Below, in pieces: positions 54,465-63,836 of a stretch of 64,000 nucleotides of DNA; position 1 is the stretch's first letter, and each line of letters opens with the position of its first letter. The stretch is from assembly GCF_000260115.1 (NCBI RefSeq), contig NZ_JH651379.1, forward strand, positions 1,178,001 through 1,242,000, in the 5' to 3' direction. The position numbers and the translations under genes were made by a program. Source of the DNA: Galbibacter orientalis DSM 19592. Lineage in GTDB: Bacteria; Bacteroidota; Bacteroidia; Flavobacteriales; Flavobacteriaceae. The notes under the pieces were generated by a model, which ran no database searches, was not told the origin of the DNA, and was given only the letters and a program-made list of their open reading frames with translations.

Positions 54465-55850
54465 ATGAAGTACGCAATAATAGATGTGGAGACCACTGGT
54501 TTGAGTGGCAGTGGAAATAAGATTACCGAAATTGCCATTGCTGTGTTTGATGGGGAAAGAGTAGTGGACGAATTTCACTCTTTAGTAAATCCACAGGCAT
54601 TAATTTCTAGTCATGTTATTGGATTAACAGGAATTGATAATGCTATGGTTGCTAATGCACCAACCTTTAGTGAGATTGCTCCAGAGGTACTTAGCTATAC
54701 AGAAGATAAGGTTTTTGTAGCGCACAATGTTAACTTTGATTATAATGTTATAAGAAATGAGTTTAAAGAACTCGGAATTGATTTTAGTAGAAAAAAATTA
54801 TGTACTGTCCGACTTTCAAAAAAAATATTTCCTGGGTTGCGCTCCTATAGTTTAGGGAAATTATGCAGTTCTTTAGAAATTCCTTTAATAAATCGTCACC
54901 GAGCAAAGGGAGATACAGATGCCACTGTTATTCTTTTTGAAAAGCTTTTAGCAAATGACAAAAATGAAGAACTTAAAAAACAATTAAATCCTAAAAATGG
55001 AGAGGTAGCACTTCCTGCTTTATTGGCAAAAGAAACCTATGATAGTCTCCCGCATACACCCGGGATTTATTACTTTAGAGATAAGGACGGGAAGATTATT
55101 TATGTAGGAAAAGCTATCAATATAAAAAAACGCGTTTTAGGTCATTTTTACGATAAAAAAGCAAAGGAAATTGCGTTGTGTAGAGAAACTTCGCATATAG
55201 ATTTTGAAGAATCGGGTTCGGAATTAGTGGCTCTTTTAATGGAATCTGAGGCTATAAAACATTATTATCCTAAATATAATCGTGCCCAAAAACGTACCAA
55301 TAAGGGGTATGGAATCTTAGCATACACAAACAGAAAAGGGATAATGCAATTGGGATATAATAAAACAAATTTGGTGCCCAATCCTATTAGCGTGTTTTAT
55401 ACTGTTAATGAGTGTATTCAGTTTTTAGAATCATTAACAGAGACTTTTCAATTGTGTCCAAAATATACACAGTTAATTCCAAGTGGGAGTGTTGTAGGGA
55501 AGTGTAATCACTATAAATTATCAAATTGTAAGGGAGTTTGTGTACAAGAAGAAAGTGCTTCAGATTATAATAAAAGAGTTCTTAAAGCTATAAATTCAGT
55601 AAAAATAACTTCAAAAAGTTTTGCCGTTATTACTGCTGGAAAAACTTCAGAAGAAAAAGGAATTGTTTTAGTTGAGGATGGTATTTACAAGGGATATGGA
55701 TTTTTAGATGAAAGTACTACCATTGAAGATTTTGATACTTTTAAAAATTACATTCAATTACAAAACAGCAACAGTGATGTTATGAGAATAATACAAAACC
55801 ATATACTTCAACATGAAAATGCAACCATTGTTAATAAACCTGAAGTTTAA
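54465..55850 (+). CDS. DnaQ-like exonuclease fused to a GIY-YIG (UvrC-type) nuclease domain
   Basis: 461 residues. The N-terminal DEDDh exonuclease has Exo I DVETTGLSG (about 7), Exo II HNVNFDYNVIRNEF (about 85) and Exo III HRAKGDTDAT (about 146). A GIY-YIG domain follows (GIYYFRDKDGKIIYVGKAINIKKR, about 198-222). The rest resembles the segment after the UvrC nuclease (GKCNHYKLSNCKGVC). The combination is known in several bacteria and suggests a DNA-repair nuclease related to Cho/UvrC. Single gene. Confidence 0.9.
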   Translation: MKYAIIDVETTGLSGSGNKITEIAIAVFDGERVVDEFHSLVNPQALISSHVIGLTGIDNAMVANAPTFSEIAPEVLSYTEDKVFVAHNVNFDYNVIRNEFKELGIDFSRKKLCTVRLSKKIFPGLRSYSLGKLCSSLEIPLINRHRAKGDTDATVILFEKLLANDKNEELKKQLNPKNGEVALPALLAKETYDSLPHTPGIYYFRDKDGKIIYVGKAINIKKRVLGHFYDKKAKEIALCRETSHIDFEESGSELVALLMESEAIKHYYPKYNRAQKRTNKGYGILAYTNRKGIMQLGYNKTNLVPNPISVFYTVNECIQFLESLTETFQLCPKYTQLIPSGSVVGKCNHYKLSNCKGVCVQEESASDYNKRVLKAINSVKITSKSFAVITAGKTSEEKGIVLVEDGIYKGYGFLDESTTIEDFDTFKNYIQLQNSNSDVMRIIQNHILQHENATIVNKPEV

Positions 55851-56057
55851 ATGTTTTAGTGTTTTTAAAGATAGGTTTAGATTAAAAACTTATAAGTAAA
55901 AATAGCCTGTTTTAATCTGTTTTTTTCTTATCTTTAGAGGAATAAAACAGATCTCCTTCACTTACAGTATTAACAGTTAATGTGTTGATATATAATAAGT
56001 TTGTAATTTTTATTTCTTCCCTTCCTACAATACAAAACTCATTTAAAATTTTTAGTT

Positions 56058-56471
56058 ATGAAAAAAAGTATTGTACTCTCAGTTGCATTTTTACTAGTTA
56101 CTTTTATTGGTTCTGCTCAAATAAGAAATAAGAATATAAGGGATAATGTAGGTTGGCAAAAAATAGGCGAAGTAAAAGCCAATTATGGAAACGACCATGA
56201 TGCCATAAATGTTGATGGTTCTTTTAACGATTTTAGAACTTTAAAATTTAATGTGGGCAATGCCGATGTTAATATGGATCGAATGGAGATTACTTATGAT
56301 AGTGGTGCAAAAGAAAGAGTTCCATTGCGTTTGGAGATTAGAAAAGGAGATGATAGTAGAAATATTAACTTACCCGGAGGGAAAAGGCGAGTTCATAAAA
56401 TAGAGTTTTGGTACAATACTAAAGGAATGTTTAGTGGGAAAGCCCGTATTACTGTATACGGAAAACGATAA
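56058..56471 (+). CDS. Small secreted hypothetical protein (DUF2541-like)
   Basis: 137 residues. Signal peptide MKKSIVLSVAFLLVTFIGSAQ. The mature part is all-beta in pattern: WQKIGEVKANYGNDHDAINV, RTLKFNVGNADVNMDRMEI, INLPGGKRRVHKIEFWYNT and KARITVYGKR. It resembles the DUF2541-type secreted proteins, for which I know no function. Single gene. Confidence 0.7.
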   Translation: MKKSIVLSVAFLLVTFIGSAQIRNKNIRDNVGWQKIGEVKANYGNDHDAINVDGSFNDFRTLKFNVGNADVNMDRMEITYDSGAKERVPLRLEIRKGDDSRNINLPGGKRRVHKIEFWYNTKGMFSGKARITVYGKR

Positions 56472-56642
56472 GGGAGTTATGTTTTTAAAATTTACAATTT
56501 TTACTTTCCTTATTTTGTTGTAGTTAAGAGAATGTTTAAAAGTTAAATATTTATTTGATGTATTATTGATGTAGCGTATTCTTTGGTTATAGCTATAGCT
56601 TTTCTGTAGTTTCGAATTTCATAAAATAAATACTTCCAGATT

Positions 56643-58463
56643 ATGATTTTCAGTAAAATAGAAAAATTGTTTTTTTCTGTATTAAGCTTAGGGATTTTTT
56701 TTAATCTTCAAGCGCAACAAACCTTATCCAAAGAAGAATATAAAACTTATTGCAATCCTATAGACATAGATTATACTTACATGTCGCATTACCGAGGTAG
56801 GAGCGATGTTTCTTACCGTTCTGGTGCAGATCCTGCAATTGTAAATTTTAAAGGGAAATATTATCTTTTTGTAACTCGTTCTCATGGTTATTGGACTTCT
56901 GATGATATGAGTAACTGGAAATTCATCAAACCTCAAGGATGGTATTTTAATGGAAGTAATGCTCCAGCTGCAGCCGTTAGAAACGGAAAGATTTTGGTGC
57001 TAGGAGATCCATCTGGAAGAGGTGCCGTTATAGAAACCGATAATCCAGATTTAGGAAATTGGCAAACAAACTATGCGGTAATAAATGTTCCAAACGGAGT
57101 ACAAGATCCTAATATTTTTGTAGACGACGATAATAGCGTGTATTTGTACGAAGAGTCTTCTAATAAATGGCCAATTCATGGAGTAGAACTAGATACTGCC
57201 AATTATTATATTCCGAAAGGGGAGCAAAAAGATCTTTTTAATTTACAACCAGAACAGCATGGTTGGGAGCGTTTTGGTCAAGACCATAAGTCTGATATAA
57301 AACCTTTTATAGAAGGGCCTTGGATGGTAAAACATAACGATACTTATTATTTAGAATATGGGGCGCCAGGAACACAATGGAATGTTTATGCCGACGGGGT
57401 TTATACCAGTAAAAATCCGTTAGGACCTTTTACTTATGCACCATACAATCCAATTTCTTATAAACCAGGTGGTTTTTTAAAAGGTTCTGGGCATGGAAGT
57501 ACCGTACAAGATAATAACGGAAACTATTGGCATTATTCCACCATGGCGATTTCTGTGAATTTTAAATTTGAAAGACGATTGGGAATGTATCCTGCTGGCT
57601 TTGAAGACAACGGACAAATGTACGTAAATACTGCCTATGGAGACTATCCACATTATCTTCCCGGAACAGAAGTTAAAAATCATAAAGAGCGTTTTACAGG
57701 GTGGATGTTACTTTCTTATAATAAACCAGTTACTACAAATTCTCCTTTAGTTGAGGGAGAAAATAAAGTAGTTGATGAAAGTGATAAAGGGTATATGCAA
57801 GAGCAGATACATGGTTTTGAAATCGATAAAATTAATGATGAAGAAATTCGTTCTTATTGGGTTTCAGCAAAAAATAACGATTCTATTTATGTGCAAGTAG
57901 ATCTGCAAAAACCAATGGATGTAAAAGCCATACAAATTAATTTTCAAGATTATAAAAGTACAGTTTTTGGCCGCCCAGATACATTAAGGCAACAATTTAC
58001 AATTGAAGGATCTTTAGATGGGAAAAATTGGAAAACAATAGCAGATTATAGTAAAAATAAAAAAGACATACCGCATGCATATATTGAGTTGGCAAAAGAT
58101 GCCGAAGCGAGATATATTAGATATAACCACGTGTATTGTACCAATAAATATTTGGCAATTTCTGAGTTTAGAGTTTTTGGAAAAGGTAAGGAGAAAGCTC
58201 CAAAAACACCAAATCATTTCAAAGCAGAAAGGCAAGACGATAGAAGAAACACCATGTTAACTTGGGATGCAGTAAAAGACGCAACGGGGTATGTAGTTTA
58301 TTGGGGAATTGAAAAGGATAAATTAAACCTTTCCGCTCTAATGTACGATAAACCTAATTATGAGTTAAGAGCTTTAAATACAGACCAAGCTTATTATTAT
58401 CAAGTTGAAGCGTTTAATGAAAACGGAATTTCTAAAAAAAGTAAAATTTTATATACTGAATAA
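56643..58463 (+). CDS. Secreted family 43 glycoside hydrolase with F5/8 type C and fibronectin III domains
   Basis: 606 residues. The signal peptide ends in QAQ. A five-bladed propeller GH43 domain (about 35-360) has the base Asp in SGADPAIV, a second acidic region (VQDPNIFVDDD) and the FIEGPWM catalytic Glu segment. A discoidin-like module (about 385-515: YVQVDLQ-type VQVDLQKP, RYIRYNHVY) and an FN3 domain (about 525-606) follow. GH43 enzymes are arabinofuranosidases, xylosidases or related. It stands alone, without SusC/SusD or regulator, which is unusual for Bacteroidota glycan genes. Confidence 0.88.
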   Translation: MIFSKIEKLFFSVLSLGIFFNLQAQQTLSKEEYKTYCNPIDIDYTYMSHYRGRSDVSYRSGADPAIVNFKGKYYLFVTRSHGYWTSDDMSNWKFIKPQGWYFNGSNAPAAAVRNGKILVLGDPSGRGAVIETDNPDLGNWQTNYAVINVPNGVQDPNIFVDDDNSVYLYEESSNKWPIHGVELDTANYYIPKGEQKDLFNLQPEQHGWERFGQDHKSDIKPFIEGPWMVKHNDTYYLEYGAPGTQWNVYADGVYTSKNPLGPFTYAPYNPISYKPGGFLKGSGHGSTVQDNNGNYWHYSTMAISVNFKFERRLGMYPAGFEDNGQMYVNTAYGDYPHYLPGTEVKNHKERFTGWMLLSYNKPVTTNSPLVEGENKVVDESDKGYMQEQIHGFEIDKINDEEIRSYWVSAKNNDSIYVQVDLQKPMDVKAIQINFQDYKSTVFGRPDTLRQQFTIEGSLDGKNWKTIADYSKNKKDIPHAYIELAKDAEARYIRYNHVYCTNKYLAISEFRVFGKGKEKAPKTPNHFKAERQDDRRNTMLTWDAVKDATGYVVYWGIEKDKLNLSALMYDKPNYELRALNTDQAYYYQVEAFNENGISKKSKILYTE

Positions 58464-58501
58464 ATACAAGACCGCTTTGCTGTAAGAAAACAGAACAAAG
58501 A
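58464..58501 (+). repeat. Dispersed 38-base intergenic repeat, copy 2
   Basis: Same length as the copy at 6785-6822 with 5 mismatches (starts ATACAAGACCGCTTTGCTGT). It begins at the end of the GH43 gene. Confidence 0.7.
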
Positions 58502-59106
58502 TAAAAGTTTATAAAGTAAAAAGTTTATAAAGATAAAAGTTAATGAGCAAATAAGTTAAAGAAGAGGAAGCATGTACACAAAAAACAGTGTTAATGGCTA
58601 GCGTAGCTAAAACCCTTATCCGTAGAATAGTGACCGAAAGCTCTGATATCAGGAGTGTAGCGACGCAGAGTTTCGGTTACGGTTTTTCGACCCCGTTGTC
58701 GAAAAAATTCATTGGATAAGGCGCCTTTTTCTTTGTTTCGTTTCTTTTGGGCGAGCAAAAGAAATGAAAAGCATGAAGTCACTGGTGTTTGGATTGGTAT
58801 CAGAGCTAAAAAATAATCAACGCAATTCTAAACTAGAGCCTTTATATCTACTGTTTTTATATGGAAAAACCAATTCGTTTTTTTAGTTTTAAGAATGTTT
58901 TGGATTTTTACTGAATTTTATTTTGTTTACTTTCTAAAATAATGAGGAGGTCTATTTTAAAAAACTTCGCTTAGCTCTTGAAATGGATGAAGTGTAATAA
59001 ATTCTATCTACTTTTATTAGACAACAATAAAATAGAAAAAGAGATAGCGAAAGGGGATTGTAAAGTTACTAATACCTTTTCGCTATTTTCTTTTCACTAA
59101 TTCTAG
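58502..59106. other. Long intergenic region after the GH43 gene
   Basis: It contains short AAAGTTTATAAAG-type repeats (58505-58545). A GC-richer block at 58590-58790 resembles a dispersed intergenic element of Flavobacteriaceae; a 63-codon ORF on its minus strand is probably not a gene. At 59047-59096 lies a hairpin with stem ATAGCGAAAGG/CCTTTTCGCTAT and a T-rich end. No convincing gene was seen. Confidence 0.5.
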
Positions 59107-59114
59107 TATCTTTG
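59107..59114 (+). promoter_or_regulatory. Promoter -7 box of the lipoprotein gene at 59137
   Basis: TATCTTTG fits TAnnTTTG, 22 bases before the TTG start codon. Confidence 0.45.
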
Positions 59115-59136
59115 ATCCTTAATAAAAGTTTATTCC

Positions 59137-59649
59137 TTGAAAAATACTGCATACATACTTTTACTCGGGTTGTGTTTTATTATAACGAGTTGTGGAGACA
59201 AAGAAAATAAAGAAGACAATTCTGCTTCTCAAGATACAGCAGTTGCTTCTTATAAGCAGTTGCCAGAAATAAAACCCATCAGTAACGAAAAGTTGACTGA
59301 AATAAATAAATGGAAAAAATTTAAAGAGTTAAGCAACTTGATGGAGAAATTTCAAGATCAAAATAGTGGGGATCTTACCTATTTTGCTGAAGAGTTTATC
59401 CGTTTAGATACTGAAATTGAAAAAGATTCTTTATTTCCTGAAAAATTCAATGTTCCAGATGTAAAAAGTAGATTGGTTGTTTTCAAAACTTTCAGTAACC
59501 AATTCAAAACACGTTTAGATGAAAATGCTCCTATAGATTCCATAAATGTATCTAGAGAGAAGCTTTTAGTAACCTATAATGCCATCCGTCAGCAGTTATC
59601 AGAGACTTTGAAAAGTAAGATTTATCAAGATTTTATTAAAGAAAAGTAG
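59137..59649 (+). CDS. Hypothetical lipoprotein, TTG start
   Basis: 170 residues. The signal sequence (KNTAYILLLGLCFIITSCGD) ends in a lipobox Cys. It begins right after a TTG codon, with no ATG between the in-frame stop at 59113 and the signal peptide, so TTG is the most likely start. The mature protein is charged and helical (KFKELSNLMEKFQDQNSG, REKLLVTYNAIRQQLSETL). No family recognised. It precedes the M13 peptidase gene by 116 bases. Confidence 0.75.
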   Translation: MKNTAYILLLGLCFIITSCGDKENKEDNSASQDTAVASYKQLPEIKPISNEKLTEINKWKKFKELSNLMEKFQDQNSGDLTYFAEEFIRLDTEIEKDSLFPEKFNVPDVKSRLVVFKTFSNQFKTRLDENAPIDSINVSREKLLVTYNAIRQQLSETLKSKIYQDFIKEK

Positions 59650-59765
59650 GTCTCGTTATCAAAATAGAATTTTTTTCTTAAAGAATTGTTAATTAAAATC
59701 TAATAACTTATTAAGAATCACAATTTATTATAAATTGCAACGATTCATAACAAAACTAATTAGAT

Positions 59766-61841
59766 ATGAAATTTACTTTTAATCAGCCTGTTATCTACGG
59801 GCTTGCTTCAGTTGTATTGCTGGCTTCATGCAAAACTGAAGAAAAAAAGGAGGTTGCAACGGTAGAAAAAATACCTGGAATTAACCTTCAATATATGGAC
59901 ACTACTGCGAGTCCGAATAACAATTTCTTTAGATTCGTAAACGGTAAATGGTTGGATGAAACTGAGATTCCTGCGGACAAAACAACCTGGGGGAGCTTCA
60001 ATGAGTTGAGAGAAAACACTGACGACGATGCGCTTTCGATATTAAATGCTGCAAAAGATAACCCTAACTTAGATAAAAACTCAGATCAGGCAAAAGCTGT
60101 TCGTATGTTTGAATCTATTATGGATACTGCTTCTAGAGATGAGCAAGGGGTAACGCCTTTAAAGCCTTATTTAGAAAAAATTGATGCAATTTCTAATAAA
60201 ACAGACCTTCAAACATATCTTACTGAAATGACTCCATCTACAGGAGCTACATTTTTTAGATTTGGAGTGGGTGCAGATGCAAAAGATAGTAACAAAAACG
60301 TTGCTTCTTTAGGTTCTGGAAGATTAGGATTGCCAGATAGAGATTATTACTTGGATCAAGACGATGAGTCTAAAGAAATCCGAGAAAAATATATAGCTCA
60401 TATTACACGGATGCTTCAGTTTGTAGGTTATGATGAGGCTGCTGCCGCAAAACAAGCAGATCAAATTTTAGCACTTGAAACTAAGTTGGCTGAAAAAATG
60501 CTTGACAAAGTGGAAAGACGTGACCCTAAAACTACATACAATCCAACTGCGGTTGCCGATTTACAGAAAATGGTTCCTTCTTTTGATTGGAAAGCTTATT
60601 TAGATGCAATTGGTGCTTCAAGTGTAGATACTATAGATGTTAGTCAGGTTGCATACACAAAATCTTTAGAAACAGTTTTTAGTTCTGGAGATGTAGAGGC
60701 TTGGAAATCATATTTGCGTTGGTCTTTGGTTAATAGTGCAGCCAATAGATTAACACAAGAAATGGATAAAGCAGATTGGGAGTTTTACAGTAAAGAGCTT
60801 AGAGGAGCAAAAGAGCAAGAGCCTTTAGAAAAAAGAGCTTTACAAACTGTAAATTGGTCTGTTGGAGAAGCATTAGGAAAACTATATGTTGATGAAAAGT
60901 TCCCACCAGAAGCAAAAGCACAAGCTAAAGAAATGATAGCTAATGTAATTAAAGCATACGAAGTACGTATAAATGCTTTGCCATGGATGGATGCTGAAAC
61001 AAAGAAAAAAGCTGTTGAGAAATTGGAGAAAACAACTATTAAAGTTGGATATCCAGACGAATGGAAAGATTACAGTTCATTAGCTATTAAAACAGCTGCA
61101 GATGGAGGGTCTTATTTTCAAAACTCTTTAAATGTTTCTCAATGGGATTTTGCTGAAACTATTGATAAATTAGGAAAGCCAGTAGATAAATCAGAATGGT
61201 ATATGTCGCCTCAAACTGTAAATGCTTATTACAACCCTTCTTATAATGAGATTGTATTTCCAGCAGCAATTTTACAGCCACCTTTCTTTAATTTCACAGC
61301 AGATGCTGCAGTAAATTACGGTGGGATTGGAGCAGTAATTGGACATGAAATTTCTCATGGTTTTGATGATAGCGGTGCAGATTTTGATGCCGACGGGAAT
61401 TTAGTAAACTGGTGGACAGAAAAAGATTTAACACAGTTTAATGCACTTGGAGATTCTTTGGCTGCTCAATATAGCAGAATTGAAGTTTTACCAGAAGTGT
61501 TTATAAACGGGAAGTTTACTTTAGGTGAGAATATTGGTGACTTAGGGGGTGTAAATGCTGCTTATGATGGTTTACAAATGCATTTAAAAGAGCATGGTAA
61601 CCCAGGAGAAATAGATGGATTTACTCCAGAACAACGCTTCTTTATGTCGTGGGCAACTGTTTGGAGAACTAAAATGCGTGATGAAGCACTTAAAAACAGA
61701 ATTAAAACCGATCCACATTCGCCGGGAATGTATAGAGCTACACAGCCACTTTTAAATATTGATGCTTTTTACAAAGCGTTTGATATTAAAGAAGGAGATG
61801 GAATGTATCTTGCACCAGAAGAGCGAATCAAAATTTGGTAA
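59766..61841 (+). CDS. M13 family zinc metallopeptidase (neprilysin/PepO-like) lipoprotein
   Basis: 691 residues. The lipobox is VLLASCKT. The large helical M13 fold ends with the zinc site HEISHGFDD (about 526: His, Glu, His), the third ligand Glu in ENIGDLGGVNAAYDG and the FFMSWATVWRTK and SPGMYRATQPLLN segments typical of the family. It degrades oligopeptides in the periplasm or at the outer membrane. The tail EERIKIW is the expected C-terminus. Confidence 0.95.
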   Translation: MKFTFNQPVIYGLASVVLLASCKTEEKKEVATVEKIPGINLQYMDTTASPNNNFFRFVNGKWLDETEIPADKTTWGSFNELRENTDDDALSILNAAKDNPNLDKNSDQAKAVRMFESIMDTASRDEQGVTPLKPYLEKIDAISNKTDLQTYLTEMTPSTGATFFRFGVGADAKDSNKNVASLGSGRLGLPDRDYYLDQDDESKEIREKYIAHITRMLQFVGYDEAAAAKQADQILALETKLAEKMLDKVERRDPKTTYNPTAVADLQKMVPSFDWKAYLDAIGASSVDTIDVSQVAYTKSLETVFSSGDVEAWKSYLRWSLVNSAANRLTQEMDKADWEFYSKELRGAKEQEPLEKRALQTVNWSVGEALGKLYVDEKFPPEAKAQAKEMIANVIKAYEVRINALPWMDAETKKKAVEKLEKTTIKVGYPDEWKDYSSLAIKTAADGGSYFQNSLNVSQWDFAETIDKLGKPVDKSEWYMSPQTVNAYYNPSYNEIVFPAAILQPPFFNFTADAAVNYGGIGAVIGHEISHGFDDSGADFDADGNLVNWWTEKDLTQFNALGDSLAAQYSRIEVLPEVFINGKFTLGENIGDLGGVNAAYDGLQMHLKEHGNPGEIDGFTPEQRFFMSWATVWRTKMRDEALKNRIKTDPHSPGMYRATQPLLNIDAFYKAFDIKEGDGMYLAPEERIKIW

Positions 61842-61868
61842 TTTTATAATGATAATACAATAAAGAAG

Positions 61869-62019
61869 AGGCTGTCTAAAAAGTATCTAAACTCTAAATG
61901 TCATCCAGAGCTTGTCGAAGGATTTTATTGAGGGTTAGTTGTTTGAAACTTCGACAAGCTCAGTTTGACAACTATTCGACGAAATCAGTTTGACAACTAC
62001 ATATCTTTTTAGACAGCCT
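61869..62019 (-). repeat. Dispersed repeat family 'GCTTGTCGAAG', copy C
   Basis: 151 bases, inverted relative to copies A and B, with ends AGGCTGTCTAAAAAG and CTTTTTAGACAGCCT that can form a 15-bp perfect stem. It lies between two convergent genes (M13 and M61 peptidases), where it can act as a bidirectional terminator. Confidence 0.88.
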
Positions 62020-62051
62020 TCTTTTATTATAATAATTTAAATGCAACTAAT

Positions 62052-63836
62052 TTACTGCTTCAGCCAAGCTTCGCGGTGTTTTTCTACTCTTCTTTTTGCT
62101 TTTTCATTTAAAGAAATGGTGTAAGTTGGGTCGCTAGTTAATGTTAGCTTCGTTTCTTTTTCTACACCAAATCTGCTGTAGGTAACAGTAATAACATCGC
62201 CTACTTTTTTATCAGCAAGAACTTTTTCAACTGTATTATCATTGTTTAATTTTTTAGCGTCGATTGCTAAAATAATATCTCCAGCATCCAATCCTGCTTT
62301 ATACGCTGGACTTCCTTTTTTTACATTTCGGGTAATTTCATTATTAGAGTTGGTATTAAAACCAGTATAAATTTTTTCTTCATCTTGAGAATAATCAAAA
62401 CCTACACTTTCAAAAAGGGTTGCGTAATCTGGCATTTCGCTTTTATAGATATATTTATTAAAGAAATTATCGGCAAATGGCTTTCCAGCATATAAACTTA
62501 AAGTAAAATGTAAATCGTCTATTGTATATGGATTTTCTTTTTTGCCTTGTTCCTGCCAAAGTTTCTTCATATAATCGTCTAGATTGAGTCCGTTTTGACG
62601 CAGCGATAAGTCTAATGCTAATCCGAGTACACTTCCGTAGGAATAATAAGAAATAAAAGTATTTTCTCTATTTACAGGGTCTACAGAGGTTGCAGCATCT
62701 ACAAAAGGCGCTTGATAGCTCATTTCAATCGGGTTAAAATAGTTGCGTGCTGGAGAGTTCCAAACATAATTAAAAGTGCCATTTATACTTTTAGCATATT
62801 CTTCTGGAGTAATAACACCTGCTCTGCATAAAATAAGGTTGGTATAATAGCTTGTAAAACCTTCTGCAAACCATAAGCAACCACTCATGTTAGCTCTAGA
62901 AAAATCAAAAGGCTCTAAAGATTTTGGTCGCAAGCGCTCTACATTCCAAGAGTGAAAATATTCATGAGAAACAGTTCCGATATTATTTTTCATACCTCCA
63001 TTTTCCAAGCCTTCAGAGTCGGTTAGAATTGTGGAGTTTCGGTGTTCCATTCCATCACCGCTAGCATTTTCAACATAGCATGCCAAGAAGGTATATTTAC
63101 CATAATCATAGTCTGGAAGTTCACCAAAAACATCTTTTTCAGCCAAAACAATACGCTTAACTTTTTCAAAATACTGATCTAATAATTCATCCGAAGCCGT
63201 GTCGTGCAATACAAATTCTATGGTATAATCTTTTCCGTTAGAATTTACTGTAAAAGAGCGGATTTTATAATCGCTAATTTCTGTAGGACTATCAAAAAAA
63301 TATTGAAAATTAGGAGCAGAATACGTATTGTCATTTTCTTTTTTGAGCTGTGTAGCTACTTTCCAGTTGAGGTCTTTTCTTACGTCAAAAGTAATTTTTA
63401 CAGGAGATTCCAGCATTTGAGTGGCATACATAAAAGTAGCTGGCATATTTAAATGCGCATGAGACTCGTCAATCTGACTATAAGTTCCATCTCCACGATT
63501 TCCAAACAAGGTGTAATATACAGTAGTTGCTCCTTTTGGATTTGCAATAATCCATTCATATGGGTTATTGCGAATAATCTTTAAGGTATCCCCCTCATCA
63601 TTTACAGCGCTTACACCATAAACATTTTTTGCAAATTCATGCAGTGCATACCTGCCAGGAGAGCTCCTGCTCATCCTAATATGTAGAGAATCGTTAGTTG
63701 TATTTGGAAATACAGCTGTAATTTGAGCCTCATGGTGTACGGCATTCTCAAATGAAATTGTATAATTTACGGGAGTTTGAGCTTTCATTAATAAGGAAAG
63801 CATCAAAAAACTTGTGAAACAAAATGCTCTTTTCAA
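62052..63836 (-). CDS. M61 family glycyl aminopeptidase-like protein with PDZ domain, TTG start
   Basis: 594 residues. Signal peptide (KRAFCFTSFLMLSLLMKAQ) after a TTG start; no ATG precedes it before the in-frame stop, and starting at the next ATG would destroy the signal peptide. An N-terminal beta domain precedes the gluzincin motif HEYFHSW (about 292) with the downstream Glu in LWFAEGFTSYYT. A PDZ domain (about 490-570, GSPAYKAGLDAGDIILAIDAKK-like text) is at the C-terminus. It is an exported aminopeptidase. Confidence 0.92.
   Translation of the reverse strand: MKRAFCFTSFLMLSLLMKAQTPVNYTISFENAVHHEAQITAVFPNTTNDSLHIRMSRSSPGRYALHEFAKNVYGVSAVNDEGDTLKIIRNNPYEWIIANPKGATTVYYTLFGNRGDGTYSQIDESHAHLNMPATFMYATQMLESPVKITFDVRKDLNWKVATQLKKENDNTYSAPNFQYFFDSPTEISDYKIRSFTVNSNGKDYTIEFVLHDTASDELLDQYFEKVKRIVLAEKDVFGELPDYDYGKYTFLACYVENASGDGMEHRNSTILTDSEGLENGGMKNNIGTVSHEYFHSWNVERLRPKSLEPFDFSRANMSGCLWFAEGFTSYYTNLILCRAGVITPEEYAKSINGTFNYVWNSPARNYFNPIEMSYQAPFVDAATSVDPVNRENTFISYYSYGSVLGLALDLSLRQNGLNLDDYMKKLWQEQGKKENPYTIDDLHFTLSLYAGKPFADNFFNKYIYKSEMPDYATLFESVGFDYSQDEEKIYTGFNTNSNNEITRNVKKGSPAYKAGLDAGDIILAIDAKKLNNDNTVEKVLADKKVGDVITVTYSRFGVEKETKLTLTSDPTYTISLNEKAKRRVEKHREAWLKQ

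Noticed and set aside
58591-58782. 63-codon minus-strand ORF
   Set aside because: It lies in a probable repetitive intergenic block; no start signal or domain was seen.
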